From contig NZ_JSXC01000043.1 of the NCBI RefSeq assembly GCF_000803215.1, positions 1 through 64,000 of the forward strand: a stretch of DNA of 64,000 nucleotides, read 5' to 3'. Positions 1 through 10,659 of this stretch are shown one piece after another. The translations under genes were made by a program, and so were the position numbers. Every line of letters starts with the position of its first letter. Position 1 is the stretch's first letter. The stretch comes from Pectobacterium fontis (GTDB taxonomy: Bacteria; Pseudomonadota; Gammaproteobacteria; Enterobacterales; Enterobacteriaceae). The notes under the pieces are model-generated. The model was not told the DNA's origin and did not search any database. It saw nothing but the letters and a program-made list of their open reading frames with translations.

Positions 1-51
1 ATGCGGGTGGTTATGATTTAAAAAGACAGACGTATTAAAGAGATAAAAACG

Positions 52-624
52 TTATTGCAGGTAGGTAAAGGCGGTCGTAACGTGCTTCACGCCGCCCACT
101 TTACTGGCGATTTCCGCGGCGGAGGCTCCTTCACGCTGTGTCACCAACCCTAGCAGGAAGACTTCACCGTTTTCTGTTGTGACTTTGACGTTAGAGGATT
201 TAACCGTGTCGCTTGCCAGAATCTGCGAGCGAACTTTGGTGGTGATCCAGGTATCCATGGATGCGGTTCCCATTGAAACCGGCGTGCCTTGGCGTATCTC
301 GTTGTAGACTTCGGCTGCACCTTCCACGCCAAGGGCGATTTGTTTAGCCCGACTTGCCAGTTCTGTGCTCGGCGCTTGCCCTGTTAACAATACTTTCCCC
401 TGATAAGCCGTCGCAACGATACGAGCCTCTTTTTTCAACTGCTCGTCTTTGCTGATTGCATTCGTCACACGGACTTCCAGTGTGCCATCGTCAACCTGCG
501 TGCCAACAGTACGCGGGTCTGTGGCCGTTTTGGTTGCCACAGCACTGCCAACAGCAACAACCCCGACACAGCCTTGTAGCAGCAGGGCGATAGACAGCAC
601 GGCAAATGCAGAACTTATCCTCAT
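52..624 (-). CDS. dolP: DolP (YraP), outer-membrane BON-domain lipoprotein
   Basis: The product is a 190-residue lipoprotein whose signal peptide ends in a lipobox with the acylated cysteine at residue 19. Two BON domains follow, roughly residues 45-110 and 120-190. The family (E. coli DolP/YraP) binds anionic phospholipid at division sites and helps keep the outer membrane intact. I chose the ATG at 624 rather than one five codons upstream because an AAGGAG site sits about 6 bases before it and because it fits the lipoprotein signal. It follows diaA on the same strand with an 11-base gap, the usual enterobacterial arrangement. Identification is from recalled similarity to E. coli YraP. Confidence 0.95.
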   Translation of the reverse strand: MRISSAFAVLSIALLLQGCVGVVAVGSAVATKTATDPRTVGTQVDDGTLEVRVTNAISKDEQLKKEARIVATAYQGKVLLTGQAPSTELASRAKQIALGVEGAAEVYNEIRQGTPVSMGTASMDTWITTKVRSQILASDTVKSSNVKVTTENGEVFLLGLVTQREGASAAEIASKVGGVKHVTTAFTYLQ

Positions 625-635
625 GTAGTGCTCCT

Positions 636-1226
636 TCAATCGTTCTGGTGTGGAAAAAGTGTGTTATCAATCAAATCGCACAAGCAGTTTACTGTCAGCA
701 TGTGCATTTCCTGAATACGGGCGCTACGGTGTGACGGGATGCGGATCTCCACATCCTGTGGCCCGAGCAGCCCAGCCAGTTCTCCGCCGTCGTAGCCCGT
801 TAAGGCGACAATCGTCATGTCGCGTGTCACGGCAGACTCTACGGCTTTAACAATATCGCGGCTATTACCACGGGTTGAAATTGCCAGTAAGACATCGCCA
901 GCCTGGCCTAACGCTCTGACCTGTTTGGCATAGACTTCTTCATGCAAGCGGTCATTGGCTATCGCAGTTAAGACCACGTTATCCGCATTAAGTGCGATCG
1001 CCGGTAGGCTAGGGCGCTCGGCTTCAAAGCGGTTAATCATGCTGGCGGCGAAATGCTGTGCATTGGCGGCCGATGTTCCGTTACCACAGCACAGAATTTT
1101 GTTGCCGTTCAGCAGAGATTGCACCATGGCAATCGCCCCACGGGAAATGGCGTCAGGCAAGGCTTCTGCCGCTGCAATCTGCGTTTGAATACTCTCGGTA
1201 AAACAAACCTTTATTCTATCCAGCAC
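636..1226 (-). CDS. diaA: DiaA, DnaA initiator-associating protein
   Basis: This 196-residue protein is a single SIS (phosphosugar isomerase-type) domain and matches E. coli DiaA almost position for position, including the [12 protein letters not shown] segment and the C-terminal LFPHQ. DiaA forms tetramers that bind DnaA and promote orderly assembly at oriC, so initiation stays synchronous. The SIS fold resembles GmhA (sedoheptulose-7-phosphate isomerase), but the length and sequence favour DiaA. It lies between yraN and dolP on the same strand, as in E. coli, and is probably co-transcribed with them. Confidence 0.97.
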   Translation of the reverse strand: MLDRIKVCFTESIQTQIAAAEALPDAISRGAIAMVQSLLNGNKILCCGNGTSAANAQHFAASMINRFEAERPSLPAIALNADNVVLTAIANDRLHEEVYAKQVRALGQAGDVLLAISTRGNSRDIVKAVESAVTRDMTIVALTGYDGGELAGLLGPQDVEIRIPSHRSARIQEMHMLTVNCLCDLIDNTLFPHQND

Positions 1227-1278
1227 GTTGAATTAGCCTAAGTAAATTGAAGTCCATCAAGGATGGGATGTAAATATG

Positions 1279-1698
1279 CTATCCCTGTGCAGCGAAGGCA
1301 TTGGGGATCCAGTTGAACTGCTCGCCCGTAATTGCCAGCACGTCAAAACGGCAATCCACCGTGTCAAAGCTGGCACCTCGCTGCGCCAGCCACACGGCGG
1401 CGGTATGCAGCAACCGCTGCTGTTTACGTCGGGTGACGCTGGCTGCTGCATCGCCAAAATGCGCATTGCGCCGATAGCGCACTTCGACAAACACCCAGAT
1501 ATGCCGATCGCGCATGATCAAATCCAGTTCACCGCCGCGTAGCGTAACATTTGCGGCGGTGAAGATCAGACCCGCACGTTCAAGATAGCGTCGAGCCTGT
1601 TGTTCGTAAACTGTACCCGCCGCTCGCGAATTCAGAGAACAGGCACCAACTGACCCTGACGATATTGCTGCCAGGTTAACTGCCGGTTGATGGTGCAA
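1279..1698 (-). CDS. yraN: YraN, UPF0102 nuclease-fold protein
   Basis: The 139-residue product belongs to UPF0102, a family with a PD-(D/E)XK-like nuclease fold. The [10 protein letters not shown] and VFVEVRYR segments carry the acidic residues expected of that fold. No function is firmly established for the family. The ATG at 1698 lies inside the 3' end of lpoA, giving a 67-base overlap in a different frame. The first 25 residues or so are poorly conserved, so a later start cannot be excluded. It is translated in series with lpoA, diaA and dolP. Confidence 0.9.
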   Translation of the reverse strand: MHHQPAVNLAAISSGSVGACSLNSRAAGTVYEQQARRYLERAGLIFTAANVTLRGGELDLIMRDRHIWVFVEVRYRRNAHFGDAAASVTRRKQQRLLHTAAVWLAQRGASFDTVDCRFDVLAITGEQFNWIPNAFAAQG

Positions 1699-3653
1699 TC
1701 CTGCCCTGCGCTTAGCATCCCTGTTGCGCCGGGGATTTGGTGACCCGGAATCTGGCGCATTTCACCAAAGTGGCTGGCGAGCGTCCAGGCATCCATCCCC
1801 ATGGCATACAGGCGAACTAACGAATAATCATTTTTAAACTGGCTGCTGACCTGTTGCATCAGTGCTGGGTTTGCGCCAGCTAACAGTGGGATATCGCTGA
1901 ACTGCAATCCTTCCATTTCGAGGCGGAAGTCTGGCCCTAATCCCGCCTGGAAGCTGCGTGAGCTGGCATAGAGCGCCGGGCGAGAGCGTGAAGTGGTACG
2001 CATGTCGATCATCGGCTTAATCAGCGCCAACTCGTCCGGTGTGGCGATGATATAGACCGCATCAATATTGCCGCTAACGGATGAACTAGCCGTCGGTTGA
2101 ACCTGTGATGGAATGGTTAAGCCGCCGATGGTGGTGCCCGGCTGAGCCTGCGTCTGTGACATGCTAACAGGTTGACCGCTCAGGCTTAAGCCCGCACCGC
2201 TATTGATGGCTTGTTTTAACTCCGCCGTGTTGCCAACGCGCTGTTGCAGCGTGCTGCTGCTGCCGCTTTGCTGGTTCCAGGCCTGAGCGAAGGCGTTGAC
2301 GATACGGTCGCCCAGTGCGCCGCGAGGGGCTAAGACCAGCGGCTGCTGTTTACCCTGTTGGTGGATGAATTTTGCGGCGTCTCTGGCTTCGTCTTCTGGC
2401 GAGAGGGCGAAATAGCAGATGTTAGGGCTATTTTCGACGTGTTCCGGCTGGTTCAGTGCCAAAATATTCAGGGGTGACTGGCTATTCACCAACTGATCTA
2501 CTTCATTTTTCAGCAATGGGCCGATGACCAGCGAGGCGCCATCCTGTTGTGCCTGTGTGAGAATATTAGCCAGCGGCTGCGAAGAGGTGTCATACACTTT
2601 CACTGGCAGCGAGCTGGACAGCTCTGCGCCTGTTGCCTGTGCTTCTGGTGCTGGTGTCGTCGATGCGACCGTCTGATCGCTGTACGGTGCGGGCGATTGG
2701 GCATTCTGCCCATCGGATGATGGCGTTACCTGCCCGTCTTGCGCCGTGTTTGTTGCCGGGGCAGCAGGCGCAGATACGGGCGCGGTGGCTATCTGACCGT
2801 TCTTTGCTGCGTTAAAGCCTTGTTGGATGGCATTGGCGAAAACCTGCGCCTGACCGTTAAGCGGTAATAGCAGCGCGATGCTGTTTACCGAAGACTGCTG
2901 GTAGTTGACTACCTGATTCAACTGCGTAGGCAGCGTTTTCGCAGCCGGGTGATGCGGGTAGCGCGTCTGCCAGTCTTGGAGCGCACTCTTTAACTGGTCG
3001 GGAGAGGTACGGTTGTCCTGATAGTTATTGAGCAGGTCTACCCAACCTTGCAGCACATTTTCATTCGCATTAATCAGCAGCGAGTTGGATTCCTGCGGTG
3101 GCATCTGCGTCAACGTCAGCCAGGTTTGATCGATATTGACCTGATGCTCGTCGCCTTTCAGCAGCGGTTCCTGAGCGATATACGCACGCAGCAGTTCAAT
3201 GGAAGGACGCCCTTGTGCCGTTTTGATTTGCGCCTGGTAGTAACGCTGCTTTTGCTGATCGGAAAGCGCGCCCATATCAAGCTGACTCAGTGCGGCTTTG
3301 GCTGCCTCCATATTGTTTTGGGCGATGGACAGCTCCACACTGAGTAACTGTTGTTCTTGCTTTTGCGCTGGGCTTAATTTTTCTGGCAGCGTGTTGAACT
3401 GCTGACTTGCCTGAGGGGCTTTCCCTTCCTGTAACAGGGAACGAATAGCAAGTAATTGCCAGTCAGCCTTGTTATTATCGCTACTTTGCTGCATCTGTTG
3501 CAGATAATAATCAGATGATGCGTCAGCTTTGCCCTGAACCTCGGATGGCGGGCTCTGCGGTGCGTGGCTTGGACAGCCTGCGAGAAACAGTGCCGCTAAC
3601 AAAACAGGAATAACACGCCCTGCCTGGGTACGGACGAAATGAAAGGGAAGCAT
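1632..3653 (-). CDS. lpoA: LpoA, outer-membrane lipoprotein activator of PBP1a
   Basis: At 673 residues this is the expected size for enterobacterial LpoA. A type II signal peptide ends in LAGC with the lipidated cysteine at residue 27. A TPR-like N-terminal domain (about 35-250) is followed by a Pro/Ala/Gln-rich linker near residues 280-345 and a periplasmic-binding-protein-like C-terminal domain containing the conserved [10 protein letters not shown] and [17 protein letters not shown] segments. LpoA reaches from the outer membrane through the peptidoglycan to stimulate the transpeptidase of PBP1a. It is divergent from rsmI with about 60 bases between the starts, so the promoters are probably back to back. 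Confidence 0.97.
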   Translation of the reverse strand: MLPFHFVRTQAGRVIPVLLAALFLAGCPSHAPQSPPSEVQGKADASSDYYLQQMQQSSDNNKADWQLLAIRSLLQEGKAPQASQQFNTLPEKLSPAQKQEQQLLSVELSIAQNNMEAAKAALSQLDMGALSDQQKQRYYQAQIKTAQGRPSIELLRAYIAQEPLLKGDEHQVNIDQTWLTLTQMPPQESNSLLINANENVLQGWVDLLNNYQDNRTSPDQLKSALQDWQTRYPHHPAAKTLPTQLNQVVNYQQSSVNSIALLLPLNGQAQVFANAIQQGFNAAKNGQIATAPVSAPAAPATNTAQDGQVTPSSDGQNAQSPAPYSDQTVASTTPAPEAQATGAELSSSLPVKVYDTSSQPLANILTQAQQDGASLVIGPLLKNEVDQLVNSQSPLNILALNQPEHVENSPNICYFALSPEDEARDAAKFIHQQGKQQPLVLAPRGALGDRIVNAFAQAWNQQSGSSSTLQQRVGNTAELKQAINSGAGLSLSGQPVSMSQTQAQPGTTIGGLTIPSQVQPTASSSVSGNIDAVYIIATPDELALIKPMIDMRTTSRSRPALYASSRSFQAGLGPDFRLEMEGLQFSDIPLLAGANPALMQQVSSQFKNDYSLVRLYAMGMDAWTLASHFGEMRQIPGHQIPGATGMLSAGQDCTINRQLTWQQYRQGQLVPVL

Positions 3654-3714
3654 ACTGTATCCAGTGGTTTTTTAAAAAGATGCTCAATATTAAATCGGCA
3701 ACCCGGATGAAACA

Positions 3715-4602
3715 ATGAATCAAGACCAACAAGCAGACATTTCTGCATCTACCCTCTACATTGTCCCCACGCCAATCGGTAATCTGGGCGACATCACGCA
3801 GCGCGCGCTGGCGGTATTGGCGAGCGTTGATCTGATCGCCGCAGAGGATACCCGTCATACCGGTCTGCTGTTACAACATTTTGCGATTAATGCGCGGCTG
3901 TTCGCATTACACGATCACAACGAACAACAAAAAGCGGATGTGTTACTGGCTAAATTGCAGGCAGGGCAAAGCATCGCGCTGGTTTCAGATGCGGGCACGC
4001 CGCTGATTAACGACCCCGGTTACCATGTGGTTCGACGCTGCCGCGAAGCGGGCGTGCGCGTGGTGCCGCTGCCGGGGGCTTGCGCCGCGATAACAGCGCT
4101 TTCCGCGTCCGGCTTGGCATCCGATCGCTTTTGCTATGAAGGGTTCCTGCCTGCCAAGACCAAGGCGCGAAAAGATACGTTGCGCGATCTGGGGGAAGAA
4201 ACCCGCACGCTAATTTTCTACGAATCCACCCATCGTCTCTTAGACAGCCTACAGGATATCAGCGAGGTGCTGGGCGCGGGTCGCTATGTGGTGCTCGCGC
4301 GTGAAATCACCAAAACCTGGGAGTCGATTCACGGCGCGCCCGTGGGTGAATTACTGGCCTGGGTGAAGGAAGATGAGAACCGCCGTAAAGGAGAGATGGT
4401 GCTGATCGTGGAAGGCCATCGGGTTGATGACAGTGCGCTATCCTCCGAAGCGCTGCGCACGCTGGCGCTATTGCGCGCCGAGCTACCGCTGAAGAAGGCG
4501 GCGGCGTTAGCGGCTGAAATTCACGGCGTGAAGAAGAACGCGCTTTATCGCTATGGATTGGAACAAGAAGGTAATGGCGGTGAATCGGGGGATGACAAGT
4601 AA
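3715..4602 (+). CDS. rsmI: RsmI, 16S rRNA C1402 ribose 2'-O-methyltransferase
   Basis: This 295-residue protein has the tetrapyrrole-methylase fold: [11 protein letters not shown] at residues 18-28, [13 protein letters not shown] near residue 95, and the [10 protein letters not shown] segment that follows the catalytic core. RsmI uses S-adenosylmethionine to methylate the ribose of C1402 in the decoding centre of 16S rRNA. The gene is divergent from lpoA. Its last codons overlap the probable -35 element of rnpB, so the two loci are tightly packed. Confidence 0.97.
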   Translation: MNQDQQADISASTLYIVPTPIGNLGDITQRALAVLASVDLIAAEDTRHTGLLLQHFAINARLFALHDHNEQQKADVLLAKLQAGQSIALVSDAGTPLINDPGYHVVRRCREAGVRVVPLPGACAAITALSASGLASDRFCYEGFLPAKTKARKDTLRDLGEETRTLIFYESTHRLLDSLQDISEVLGAGRYVVLAREITKTWESIHGAPVGELLAWVKEDENRRKGEMVLIVEGHRVDDSALSSEALRTLALLRAELPLKKAAALAAEIHGVKKNALYRYGLEQEGNGGESGDDK

Positions 4603-4620
4603 GGCAATTTACCCTATTAT
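4592..4620 (+). promoter_or_regulatory. Probable sigma-70 promoter of rnpB
   Basis: An ATGACA hexamer (5 of 6 to TTGACA) at 4592-4597, a 17-base spacer and TATTAT at 4615-4620 lie 7 bases before the expected first base of RNase P RNA. The -35 element is within the last codons of rsmI. Confidence 0.7.
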
Positions 4621-4627
4621 CCGCGCC

Positions 4628-5005
<378 letters not shown>

Positions 5006-5011
5006 CATCAT

Positions 5012-5040
5012 AAAACCCTGCTTCGGCAGGGTTTTGCTTT
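5012..5040 (+). terminator. First rnpB terminator
   Basis: A perfect AAAACCCTGC / GCAGGGTTTT hairpin with a TTCG loop is followed by GCTTT. It lies directly downstream of the RNase P RNA. Confidence 0.92.
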
Positions 5041-5119
5041 ATGGGGCAGGTAAGATGAATGACTGTCCACGACGCTTTTTATGAAAGAAAGCGGCTTAAC
5101 GGTCAACTCCCCTCATCAT

Positions 5120-5148
5120 AAAACCCTGCTTCGGCAGGGTTTTGCTTT
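5120..5148 (+). terminator. Second, duplicated rnpB terminator
   Basis: This is an exact copy of the first rnpB terminator, 108 bases downstream, and part of the duplicated tail. It would act as a back-up terminator ahead of ygiD. Confidence 0.85.
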
Positions 5149-5314
5149 ATGGGGCAGGCAAGATGAATGACTGTCCACGACGCTTTTTATTACCTTTCAA
5201 ATTAATTGATGTTCTCCATCACATAACTCTGACTTTTTCTGTGTCATAAAGCGCGTAAAGTAAGGCTATCGCGTGCTGCGGCACGTTCGCTGACATCTTT
5301 CAGAGGATATGACT

Positions 5315-6103
5315 ATGAACAACACGTCCCGGATGCCTGCACTGTTCCTCGGCCACGGTAGCCCGATGAACGTGTTGGAAAACAATGCGTATACTCAGGC
5401 ATGGCAAATGCTGGGTGAGACGTTGCCACGTCCGAAAGCGATTATTGCGGTTTCTGCCCACTGGTATACTCGTGGCACGGCGGTGACGGCGATGGAAAAT
5501 CCACGTACCATCCATGATTTCGGTGGCTTCCCACAGGCGCTGTTTGATACCCAGTATCCGGCACCAGGCTCGCCAGCGTTGGCGGCGCGAATTCAGGATG
5601 TTCTGTCGCCGATATCGGTGGTAGCCGATCAAAGCCAATGGGGGCTGGATCATGGTTCCTGGGGCGTACTGATTAAGATGTATCCTGATGCGGATATTCC
5701 CGTCGTGCAACTGAGCGTGGATGGCACGCAGCCTGCGGCGTATCACTACGAATTAGGGCGCAAGCTGGCGGCGCTACGCGATGAGGGATACATGATCGTG
5801 GCGAGTGGTAATGTCGTGCATAACCTGCGGATGGTGAAATGGGATGGCGATGCAGAGCCGTATCCGTGGGCTGTCTCATTCAATCAATTTGTACGTGATA
5901 ACCTGACTTATCAGGGCGACGATCACCCGTTGGTGAATTTCATGCAGCACGAGGGCGCTGCGCTATCTAACCCGACTCCCGATCACTATTTTCCGCTGCT
6001 CTATGTATTGGGAAGCTGGGACGGTCAAGAACCCATCAGCATTCCAGTTGATGGGCTCGAAATGGGATCGTTGAGTATGCTGTCGGTGCAGGTGGGGAGC
6101 TAA
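5315..6103 (+). CDS. ygiD: YgiD, DODA-type extradiol ring-cleavage dioxygenase
   Basis: The 262-residue product closely matches E. coli YgiD, which cleaves L-DOPA at the 4,5 position in vitro. It has the LigB/DODA fold with metal-binding histidines in LGHGSPMN (N-terminus), VSAHWYTRG, and ASGNVVHN (about residue 170). The natural substrate in enterobacteria is not known. I prefer the ATG at 5315 because the AGAGG site is only 2 bases from the upstream in-frame ATG at 5309 but 8 from this one. It is convergent with ygiC. Confidence 0.93.
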   Translation: MNNTSRMPALFLGHGSPMNVLENNAYTQAWQMLGETLPRPKAIIAVSAHWYTRGTAVTAMENPRTIHDFGGFPQALFDTQYPAPGSPALAARIQDVLSPISVVADQSQWGLDHGSWGVLIKMYPDADIPVVQLSVDGTQPAAYHYELGRKLAALRDEGYMIVASGNVVHNLRMVKWDGDAEPYPWAVSFNQFVRDNLTYQGDDHPLVNFMQHEGAALSNPTPDHYFPLLYVLGSWDGQEPISIPVDGLEMGSLSMLSVQVGS

Positions 6104-6113
6104 GCGCCATCTG

Positions 6114-6138
6114 AAAAAGGCACGGTTTCCGCCGTGTC
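6114..6138 (-). terminator. Terminator of ygiBC, possibly bidirectional
   Basis: Read on the minus strand, a GACACGGCGG / CCGTGCC hairpin is followed by TTTTT. It sits between the convergent ygiD and ygiC stops. Confidence 0.65.
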
Positions 6139-6159
6139 TTCTGACAGTTAATTTTCTGC

Positions 6160-7320
6160 TTAATCCAAAATAGTGTGCGGATAGAAGCGCGAGAGATCTT
6201 GCGTGATGAGGGCGCGATCTTCACGTACGCCGATACCGCAGGGCTGATCGTTCACCAGCCAGCTACCAATCAGCGTGTAGCTGTCGCCGAACTTTGGCAG
6301 TGGGTGATATTGCTGGACGATCATGCCTTCTTCACCATATGGGCCGTCGGCTGATGCAATCTCTTTGCCGTTCTCGATGATTTGGATGTTCGCCCCTTCG
6401 CGTGAAAACAGCGGTTTGATGACATAGCTGTCCAGCTTAGGATGTTCATCTCCCGCGAAATAGGCAGGAAGCAGGTTAGGATGATTTGGGAACATGTCCC
6501 ACAGCATCGGCAGCAGCGCTTTATTGGAAATAATGCTTTTCCAGGCCGGCTCTAGCCAGCGCACGCCCGCATCTTCCAGCTTGGTGGAAAACATCTCGCG
6601 CAGCATGAATTCCCACGGATACAGCTTGAACAGGTTACTAATCACCTGGTTTTCAGGATCGGTAAACTGGCCTTTCTCTCCGAGGCCGATTTCCTCAATG
6701 TACAGAAACTCGCTCGGCAGACCCGCTTCCAGCGCGCAATCCTGTAGGTATTGCACCGTACCGCGATCTTCTTCCGTATCCTGACAGCAGGCGAAATGCA
6801 GCAAGCCAAAACCGTGATTCAGCTTCAACTCCTCAAAGCGTTCAATCAGCTTTTCCTGAATGCTGTTGTACTGGTCGGAATGTGGCGGCAGCTTCCCGGC
6901 ATTGATTTGATCTTCCAGCCAGAGCCATTGGAAAAAGGCGGCTTCGTACAGCGATGTGGGCGTATCGGCATTGTTTTCCAGCAGCTTAGCAGGGGACTTG
7001 CCGTCATACGCCAGATCGAGGCGCGAATACAGCGAAGGCTGATGGGTGCGCCATGACTGTCTGACAAATTCCCAAGTGTGTTTAGGTATTTGGAATTTAG
7101 CCAGCAGCGCGTCGCTATTGATGACCTTTTCTACCACTTGCAGACACATCTGGTGCAGCTCTGCTGTGGTTTCTTCCAACTCTTCAATCTGAGCCAGCGT
7201 GAACTGGTAGTAAGCCTCTTCGCTCCAGTAAGGCTCGCCGTACATGGTGTGAAAACGAAAACCAAACTCGGCGGCTTTTTCCTGCCAGTCAGGACGCGCG
7301 GTAATCTCTATCCGTTTCAT
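6160..7320 (-). CDS. ygiC: YgiC, glutathionylspermidine-synthase-like ATP-grasp protein
   Basis: The 386-residue protein is a GSP_synth family (ATP-grasp fold) member and matches E. coli YgiC. Such proteins share the C-terminal ligase domain of glutathionylspermidine synthase but lack its amidase domain; the substrate of YgiC is not established. [13 protein letters not shown] near residue 295 is the likely nucleotide- and metal-binding strand, and the [11 protein letters not shown] segment follows it. It lies 10 bases behind ygiB, so the two are almost certainly co-transcribed. Confidence 0.9.
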   Translation of the reverse strand: MKRIEITARPDWQEKAAEFGFRFHTMYGEPYWSEEAYYQFTLAQIEELEETTAELHQMCLQVVEKVINSDALLAKFQIPKHTWEFVRQSWRTHQPSLYSRLDLAYDGKSPAKLLENNADTPTSLYEAAFFQWLWLEDQINAGKLPPHSDQYNSIQEKLIERFEELKLNHGFGLLHFACCQDTEEDRGTVQYLQDCALEAGLPSEFLYIEEIGLGEKGQFTDPENQVISNLFKLYPWEFMLREMFSTKLEDAGVRWLEPAWKSIISNKALLPMLWDMFPNHPNLLPAYFAGDEHPKLDSYVIKPLFSREGANIQIIENGKEIASADGPYGEEGMIVQQYHPLPKFGDSYTLIGSWLVNDQPCGIGVREDRALITQDLSRFYPHTILD

Positions 7321-7330
7321 TCAATACACC

Positions 7331-7996
7331 TCAGCCGCCCATGCTACGGGAAGAGCTGGAACTTGAACTGGCACTGCTGCGCTGCATGCTGTTTTGCTTC
7401 GCGACGGTTTCACCAAAGCCACCGCGCGTGATGGTCGAGGTGGTAGCGGGTTTTGGTGCCAGTGCGGTTTTTGGCACCGTTATCGTGCGGCCTGTTGTCG
7501 CACTGCCGTAGCTTTTACCTGTCGCATCAACAAATTTGCCGTTGGCTGGACTGGTCGGCGATGTTGAACTGAATAAAGGCTGTTGTGTAAAGCCCGCGCC
7601 GCCACTCATCATACGGCCCATCATGTAACCAGCCATCAATGGCATCCAGGACATACCGCTCTGCTGTGATTCTGCTGCCGTGCCCGCCTGTGCAGGTGTT
7701 TGAGTACACTGTGCTTCGCCGAATTCCGCTACGCAGTCTTCTTTCGTTGCATATTTCGGTGCCGTTTTTTCTGCTTCTTTTAATGCTGTATTGTAGGCGT
7801 TAGTGCACTGTGCGCTCATTGAAGGGTTGGCCGCTGAACAGTCATCTGCATTCTGATAGAGAGAGACGGTTTCATCGGTTTTTTCGCAGCCAGCGAGGAG
7901 AAATACGGTGCTGACGGCCAAAGCGACAGGTGCCAAACGGTACGTTCGCCACTCCTTACGGAATGTTTCCTGATTAATATTTTTTGTACGTTTCAT
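7331..7996 (-). CDS. ygiB: YgiB, DUF1190 lipoprotein
   Basis: This is a 221-residue DUF1190 protein. A long basic N-terminus leads into a hydrophobic stretch ending LLAGC, with the putative lipidated cysteine at residue 37. The mature part has several conserved cysteines (for example [24 protein letters not shown]), a Met/Gly-rich hydrophobic patch ([16 protein letters not shown]) and a Ser-rich tail. No function is established. In E. coli ygiBC lie downstream of tolC and are co-regulated with it; here the order is the same, but a strong hairpin lies between tolC and ygiB. Confidence 0.88.
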   Translation of the reverse strand: MKRTKNINQETFRKEWRTYRLAPVALAVSTVFLLAGCEKTDETVSLYQNADDCSAANPSMSAQCTNAYNTALKEAEKTAPKYATKEDCVAEFGEAQCTQTPAQAGTAAESQQSGMSWMPLMAGYMMGRMMSGGAGFTQQPLFSSTSPTSPANGKFVDATGKSYGSATTGRTITVPKTALAPKPATTSTITRGGFGETVAKQNSMQRSSASSSSSSSRSMGG

Positions 7997-8108
7997 TTAT
8001 TTATCCCAGAGCAAAACCACGGTCAATAACCGATAAGTGCGTGTAAGGATAGGAGAATGTTGCTTGAATTTAAAGCAACATTAGGTGTAACTGACGGTAT
8101 TTTTATGT

Positions 8109-8240
8109 TGCTATACCCATCCTATTTCAGGTTGGCTGTGTTCGTCCTTCGCCCCATCTCCTGGGTCTCACCTCTAACGAGGCCACCGGCAAGCGGCGTT
8201 CGACGACTGGTCACCCGAATCACATACTTGTGTAAGCGCA
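8109..8240. repeat. Degenerate intergenic repeat of a dispersed family
   Basis: The element starts TATACCCATC-TATTTCAGGTTG and ends with CACCCGAATCAC followed by a small palindrome (CATACTTGTGTAAG). The head resembles the elements near 62.6 and 63.2 kb, so these look like members of one dispersed enterobacterial intergenic repeat family. The middle is too diverged to align by eye. With flanks it fills most of the ygiB-tolC gap; I see no gene there. Confidence 0.55.
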
Positions 8241-8246
8241 TCGACA

Positions 8247-8275
8247 TAAAAAGGGGAAGTGCACTTCCCCTTTTT
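8247..8275 (-). terminator. tolC terminator
   Basis: A perfect AAAAAGGGGAAGT / ACTTCCCCTTTTT hairpin with a GC loop lies 23 bases beyond the tolC stop. It is symmetric and could stop transcription from either side. Confidence 0.9.
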
Positions 8276-8297
8276 ATCGATAAACGCGGCTCGCAGA

Positions 8298-9686
8298 CTA
8301 GCGCTGAGCTGAGGTGGCCTGTGGTGCGGCGTTGTCGGTTATGGCTGGCGTGGTTGACACTGGTTGACCTAATGACGCATTGAGCGCCTGAAGATCATTT
8401 TCATTCAGCGTACCCTGCGCGGATTTGATGTTTAACTGGTTGATCAGGTAATCATAACGTGCGCTGGAGAGCTGCTGTTTAGCGTTATACAGCGTGGTCG
8501 TGGCATCCAGTACGTCAACGATGGTGCGAGTACCGACCTGATAGCCCGCTTCTGTTGCATCCAGAGAGCTTTGTGCAGACACTTCAGCCTGTTTGTAAGC
8601 GTTGATGCTGCTGATGGAGGCAGAGATATTGTTAAACGATGAGCGTACCGTCTGGATAACAGAACGGTGGGCGCTTTCCAGTAGCTCACTGGCGCTGACG
8701 TAGCTGTGCTGCGCCTGTTTCACCTGAGAATTGGTAGCACCACCGCTGTAAAGCGGCAGAGTAAAGTTGATGCCAACTCGATGTTGACCCGCGTCTGAAT
8801 CGTTAAACGAGTTGCTGTTCTGTGTTCTTGCGCCAGAATAGCGGGTATCGCTCACGCCCGTCGATGCCGTGAGATCCAGCGTTGGCATATAGCCTGTTTC
8901 GGCGGAGCGAATCTGTTCACGCGCCAAATCCTGGCTCAACCGCGCAGACAACAGGTTCAGGTTGCGGCTTTCGGCTTCTTTCAGCAGGTTGTTAACCGCT
9001 TCTGGTTTCTGGGTAGAAAAATGTTCGATGTTCAAACTAGCCAACTGCGGATAGACGTTACCAGTAATCTGACGTAGAGATTCCAGCGCGTTATCCAGCG
9101 TATTACGCGCTAACACTTCATTGGCCAACACGCTGTCATACTGTGCGCGGGCGTTCTGGACGTCAGTAATGGCGACCAGACCGACGTTGAAGCGTTGTGT
9201 GGTTTGATCCAACTGACGATAAATTGCCTGCTTCTGCGCATTGATATAAGACAGCGAGTCAATCGCGCGCAGCACATTGAAATAAGCGGTCGCGGTGTTC
9301 AGCATCAGGTTTTGCTGGGCGGTCTGATAGGTGACGTCTTCAATACCCGCTTGTTTTTCCTGTAACGTCAGCGCACGCCATTTGGACATGTCGAATAGCG
9401 TTTGGGTGAGCTGCAAGGCTGCGCTTTTTTCGTTACTGTTGACGCCATTACTATCGCGGTAACCCTTGTTATAGGTATAACCCGCGTTGATTCCCAACTG
9501 TGGCAGTAACGGGCTGCGCGCTTCGTTGATTTTTTCAAACGCGGCATCACGGGTTGCGGCCGCGCTGCGTAAATCGGGGTTGGTGTTTTTTGCCTGCTGG
9601 TAGACCTGCAACAGGTTTTCTGCCTGGCTCATGGCGCTAAAGCCGCCCAGGCTCAGACCAATCAGAAGAGGGAGCAATTTCTTCAT
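8298..9686 (-). CDS. tolC: TolC, outer-membrane efflux channel
   Basis: The 462-residue precursor has a cleavable signal peptide (MKKLLPLLIGLSLGGFSAMSQA) followed by ENLLQVYQQA, the conserved TolC N-terminus. The two structural repeats of the outer-membrane factor family each provide beta strands and long helices. TolC is the shared exit duct for AcrAB-type pumps and type I secretion systems. The start is the second of two close ATGs (9686), placed 7 bases after AAGGA. The gene is divergent from nudF and followed by its own terminator before ygiBC. Confidence 0.98.
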   Translation of the reverse strand: MKKLLPLLIGLSLGGFSAMSQAENLLQVYQQAKNTNPDLRSAAATRDAAFEKINEARSPLLPQLGINAGYTYNKGYRDSNGVNSNEKSAALQLTQTLFDMSKWRALTLQEKQAGIEDVTYQTAQQNLMLNTATAYFNVLRAIDSLSYINAQKQAIYRQLDQTTQRFNVGLVAITDVQNARAQYDSVLANEVLARNTLDNALESLRQITGNVYPQLASLNIEHFSTQKPEAVNNLLKEAESRNLNLLSARLSQDLAREQIRSAETGYMPTLDLTASTGVSDTRYSGARTQNSNSFNDSDAGQHRVGINFTLPLYSGGATNSQVKQAQHSYVSASELLESAHRSVIQTVRSSFNNISASISSINAYKQAEVSAQSSLDATEAGYQVGTRTIVDVLDATTTLYNAKQQLSSARYDYLINQLNIKSAQGTLNENDLQALNASLGQPVSTTPAITDNAAPQATSAQR

Positions 9687-10025
9687 TTGCATTCCTTGTT
9701 GTGCAGCAATCTCGCGATGATAGCACTGTCTGTAGACGAATAATTGTCGATTCTATCAGAATCTGCCAATAGGATAAGGTGGCTGAACGTGCCATCTTTC
9801 AGCGGAATCTGCCCAAATGGTCAGGAAAATCGACTCATTGGGTGATTTAGTTCGACGTTTCTCGGTTTGGTAAAGTACCGAAAAACGATGGCGTGGGCGA
9901 GTGTAGTCTCACTGCGCTGACGTCATGCCTGATAAAGGTTCAAAAACCATGGTGCGTATAACGACTGTGGATTCCGCCATACAATACCGGATTCCATTAA
10001 TATTTGTTACAGGAGTACAGCCATA
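9687..10025. other. tolC-nudF divergent intergenic region
   Basis: This 339-base gap must hold the tolC and nudF promoters. E. coli tolC is activated by MarA/SoxS/Rob, but I could not place a convincing marbox by eye. I see no open frame or repeat in it. Confidence 0.6.
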
Positions 10026-10655
10026 GTGTCTTCCGTATCCGATTCAGTGACTTTCACCAAAGATGATGTAGAAATTATTGCACGCGAAACGCTGTACGAC
10101 GGTTTTTTTTCGCTGGAACGTTACCGTTTCCGTCATCGCCTGTTTAATGGTGGGATGAGCGGCGAAGTCAGCCGTGAGATTTTAGAGCGTGGCCATGCCG
10201 TGGTACTGCTGCCTTACGATCCTGTGCGTGATGAAGTGGTATTAATCGAACAGATTCGTATCGCAGCCTACGACACCAGTGCGTCTCCCTGGCTGTTTGA
10301 ACTGGTGGCTGGCATGATTGAACCAGGAGAAAGCCACGAAGAGGTGGCGCGGCGCGAAGCGCAGGAAGAGGCCGGATTACGGGTGGGCCGTTGCCGACCG
10401 ATAATCAACTATCTCGCCAGCCCTGGCGGCACCAGTGAACGTCTGGCGGTGATGGTCGGCGAAGTGGATACCCGCACGGCGACAGGGATTCACGGTCTGG
10501 CGGAAGAGAATGAAGATATCCGCGTACATGTGGTTAGCCGGGAACAAAGTTATCAATGGGTTGAAGAAGGCATTGTTGATAACGCTGCATCTGTCATTGC
10601 CTTGCAATGGTTAGCGTTGCACCATGAAGAACTGAAACGCGCGTGGGTGGATTGA
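10026..10655 (+). CDS. nudF: NudF, ADP-ribose pyrophosphatase
   Basis: The 209-residue protein has a complete Nudix box, from GMIEPGE through the REAQEEAGL core near residues 98-120. It hydrolyses ADP-ribose to AMP and ribose 5-phosphate. The start is GTG at 10026, preceded by AGGAG; no in-frame ATG exists upstream of the conserved fold. It opens the series nudF-yqiB-cpdA-yqiA-parE, which has the same order in E. coli. Confidence 0.96.
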   Translation: MSSVSDSVTFTKDDVEIIARETLYDGFFSLERYRFRHRLFNGGMSGEVSREILERGHAVVLLPYDPVRDEVVLIEQIRIAAYDTSASPWLFELVAGMIEPGESHEEVARREAQEEAGLRVGRCRPIINYLASPGGTSERLAVMVGEVDTRTATGIHGLAEENEDIRVHVVSREQSYQWVEEGIVDNAASVIALQWLALHHEELKRAWVD

Positions 10656-10659
10656 ATTG

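Noticed and set aside
1-51. Possible gene end at the left edge
   Set aside because: Only 51 bases precede the dolP stop, too little to assign anything.
8057-8383. Plus-strand 108-codon frame between ygiB and tolC
   Set aside because: It crosses the intergenic repeat and the tolC terminator and runs into tolC; no ribosome site and no protein-like pattern.
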